DNA of 64,000 bases from the NCBI RefSeq assembly GCF_030409505.1, contig NZ_JAUFPZ010000002.1:2611501-2675500 (forward strand), written 5' to 3'. Within the stretch, counting starts at the first letter, position 1; every line of letters begins with the position of its first letter. This stretch comes from Zunongwangia endophytica. GTDB taxonomy: Bacteria > Bacteroidota > Bacteroidia > Flavobacteriales > Flavobacteriaceae. Below the pieces are notes generated by a model that was given only the letters and a program-made list of their open reading frames with translations, did not search any database and was not told the origin of the DNA. Both the position numbers and the translations under genes were made by a program. Below are positions 62,433 to 64,000 of this stretch, one piece after another.

Positions 62433-63989
62433 ATGAAAAAAAACTTTCAATCTTTCTTTTTCCTACTTACGTTTTATTTGTTTTTTATTTCCTGCCAACA
62501 GGAAAATAATGATAGAAAAAGAACTACAGAGGAAAAGAGTAAGCGCACATCTATAAGCATTGAAGCTGATGTAGTTTTTCAGACTATCGACAATTTTGGA
62601 GCATCTGATGCCTGGAGCATACAGCATATTGGAAATTGGCCAGATCATAAAAAAGAAAAAATAGCACAGCTTCTTTTTAGTCAGGAGTTGGATGAAAATA
62701 ATCATCCATTAGGAATCGGTCTTTCTTTATGGCGATTTAACCTGGGGGCGGGAAGTGCACAACAGGGAGCCAATAGTGGTATAGTAGATGAATGGAGAAG
62801 AGCAGATTCCTTTTTAAAATTGGATGGAACCTATTCCTGGCAACGCCAATCTGGACAGGTTTGGTTTGCTAAAGCAGCTAATGATTATGGAGTAGATCAA
62901 TTGCTAGTATTTCTGAATAGTCCCCATGTAAATTTCACGAGAAATAAAAAAGCATTTAGTGCAAGTGGTGATCAATCTAACTTAGCAGTAGCCAACTATA
63001 AAAAGTTCACAGACTATCTAAGCCATAGTATAAAAGGTATGGAAAATTTAGGTCTTAACGTAGATATTATAAGTCCCTTTAATGAACCGCAATGGGATTG
63101 GGCTGATGGGGGGCAGGAAGGCACTCCTTTCTGGAATGAAGAGATAGCCGAGATTACAAGACTAATTAATAAGAGTTTTATTGAAAATAATATTGAAACA
63201 AAAATTGATCTTCCGGAAACTGCTCAACTTAACTATTTATTGGAAGACGATAATAAACCCGGAAGAGGTACCCAGCTTGACTATTTCTTTAACGAAAATT
63301 CAACGGGCCATATTGGTAATCTAGAGCATTTAGGCAAGGCGATATCTGGACATAGTTATTTTACCACTTCTCCTACATCTAAATTAATTGGAGAACGAAA
63401 AAAACTGAACCATGCTCTGAAAGATTTTCAGAATTTAAAATTCTGGATGTCTGAGTATTGTATCCTTGGTGATAATGATGGAGAAATTGAAGGAAACGGA
63501 AAAGATTTGAGTATTGAACCCGCGCTCTATATGGCCAAAGTGATACATCATGATTTAAGTATTGCTAATGCCTCGGCTTGGCACTGGTGGACTGCAGTAT
63601 CGGTTTATGACTATAAAGATGGATTAATTTATGCTGATAAGAATAAAAAAGACGGCAATTTTGAAGAGAGTAAGATGCTATGGGCCCTTGGAAACTATAG
63701 TCGTTTTATTAGGCCTGGAGCCGAACGTATTCAAATCACTACAGAAGGGAAACTACCTGAAGAAATTTTAATTTCAGGTTTTAATTCTCCGGATAATCAG
63801 GAAAATATCTTAGTAGTTATAAATCCCTTGAATAGAAAGATCCAAGTTCAATTTAAAAATAATGAAAAGCTCTTGACACCTAAATCATCATATGTGACTT
63901 CCAATGCTAAAAACTTAGCATCGGTAGAACAGGGTCCTAACATCTCATTGACCGAAAAATCTATTACTACTTTAATCTTTTCAAAATAA
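62433..63989 (+). CDS. Glycoside hydrolase family 30 lipoprotein
   Basis: The 518-residue product has a lipobox FISC and a GH30-type TIM barrel with side beta-domain. The barrel opens with QTIDNFGASDAWS and GIGLSLWRFNLGAGSAQQG. The acid/base glutamate is in SPFNEPQWDW (E218) and the nucleophile in FWMSEYCILG (E341). By motif it looks closest to the endo-beta-1,6-galactanase subfamily (GH30_5), as far as I recall; glucosyl ceramidase, xylanase or beta-1,6-glucanase types are less likely. That would make this PUL target beta-1,6-linked galactan or a related branched glycan. Substrate is inferred. Confidence 0.9.
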   Translation: MKKNFQSFFFLLTFYLFFISCQQENNDRKRTTEEKSKRTSISIEADVVFQTIDNFGASDAWSIQHIGNWPDHKKEKIAQLLFSQELDENNHPLGIGLSLWRFNLGAGSAQQGANSGIVDEWRRADSFLKLDGTYSWQRQSGQVWFAKAANDYGVDQLLVFLNSPHVNFTRNKKAFSASGDQSNLAVANYKKFTDYLSHSIKGMENLGLNVDIISPFNEPQWDWADGGQEGTPFWNEEIAEITRLINKSFIENNIETKIDLPETAQLNYLLEDDNKPGRGTQLDYFFNENSTGHIGNLEHLGKAISGHSYFTTSPTSKLIGERKKLNHALKDFQNLKFWMSEYCILGDNDGEIEGNGKDLSIEPALYMAKVIHHDLSIANASAWHWWTAVSVYDYKDGLIYADKNKKDGNFEESKMLWALGNYSRFIRPGAERIQITTEGKLPEEILISGFNSPDNQENILVVINPLNRKIQVQFKNNEKLLTPKSSYVTSNAKNLASVEQGPNISLTEKSITTLIFSK

Positions 63990-63990
63990 T

Positions 63991-64000
63991 ATGAAAACAT
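63991..64000 (+). CDS. Start of a further PUL gene (cut by window end)
   Basis: ATGAAAACAT begins one base after the GH30 stop, the typical spacing of a co-transcribed gene starting with Met-Lys-Thr. Only three codons are visible, so nothing more can be said. Confidence 0.5.

Noticed and set aside
1..64000. Insertion sequences, prophage or CRISPR arrays
   Set aside because: No transposase, integrase, Cas or phage structural gene and no terminal inverted repeats were seen anywhere in the window.

Overview
The window is AT-rich chromosomal DNA from a marine-type Flavobacteriaceae bacterium (Bacteroidota), most like the Zunongwangia / Gramella / Salegentibacter group by my recollection of gene families. 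The signs are a SusC/SusD pair with a hybrid two-component regulator, a CzcA pump fused to TolC, a DUF4249 partner of a TonB receptor, FecI/FecR signalling, Bacteroidota promoters (TAnnTTTG) and short TAATG gene overlaps.

Layout. 1-1.2 kb: 5' part of a secreted ankyrin-repeat gene (minus). 1.6 kb: tRNA-Leu(UAG). 1.8-5.1 kb: M20 dipeptidase and a DUF885 predicted metallopeptidase. 5.4-10.3 kb: a six-gene minus-strand operon (DUF4260, DUF4230, MmcQ/YjbR, membrane MutS-like ATPase, ZIP transporter, YdjM). 10.4-16.4 kb: housekeeping and small genes (cyclase family, HemW, RuvC, glycosyltransferase, YciI, lipoproteins), with intergenic spacers full of short tandem repeats. 16.5-19.7 kb: TPR protein plus a BlaI/M56-TonB sensor pair with two operator-like dyads. 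19.8-31.4 kb: OtsB, DUF456, a GAF kinase-like protein without its phospho-histidine, LrgAB with an upstream 56-residue ORF, a flavin monooxygenase, a universal stress protein, YihY, a TIGR03643/LOV-like/thioesterase operon, a beta-propeller lipoprotein and an SDR. 31.4-33.1 kb: carboxylesterase.

33.1-39.5 kb is a heavy-metal efflux operon: small Cys/His-rich secreted protein, CzcA-TolC fusion, adaptor and Fur-family regulator. 39.7-41.3 kb is a DhaK-DhaL kinase. 41.4-47.3 kb is a tripartite HAE1-type drug efflux operon, preceded by a candidate structured non-coding RNA with its own promoter and terminator. 48.0-53.1 kb is a sigma / small protein / FecR / TonB transducer / DUF4249 cell-surface signalling operon. 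53.2-64.0 kb is a polysaccharide utilisation locus: hybrid two-component regulator, SusC, SusD, a GH30 glycosidase and the start of a further gene.

The most striking observation is in the PUL. The susC gene is split by a frameshift exactly at a run of eight G (57941-57948). Nine G would restore one uninterrupted SusC of about 1035 residues, which suggests phase variation at a homopolymer tract or else a sequencing error. Other points of interest are the candidate ncRNA at 47.5-47.8 kb, dispersed 7-8-bp tandem repeats, the BlaI operator pair, a candidate metal-repressor operator, overlapping divergent promoters at ruvC, and two signalling proteins that lack their signature residue.
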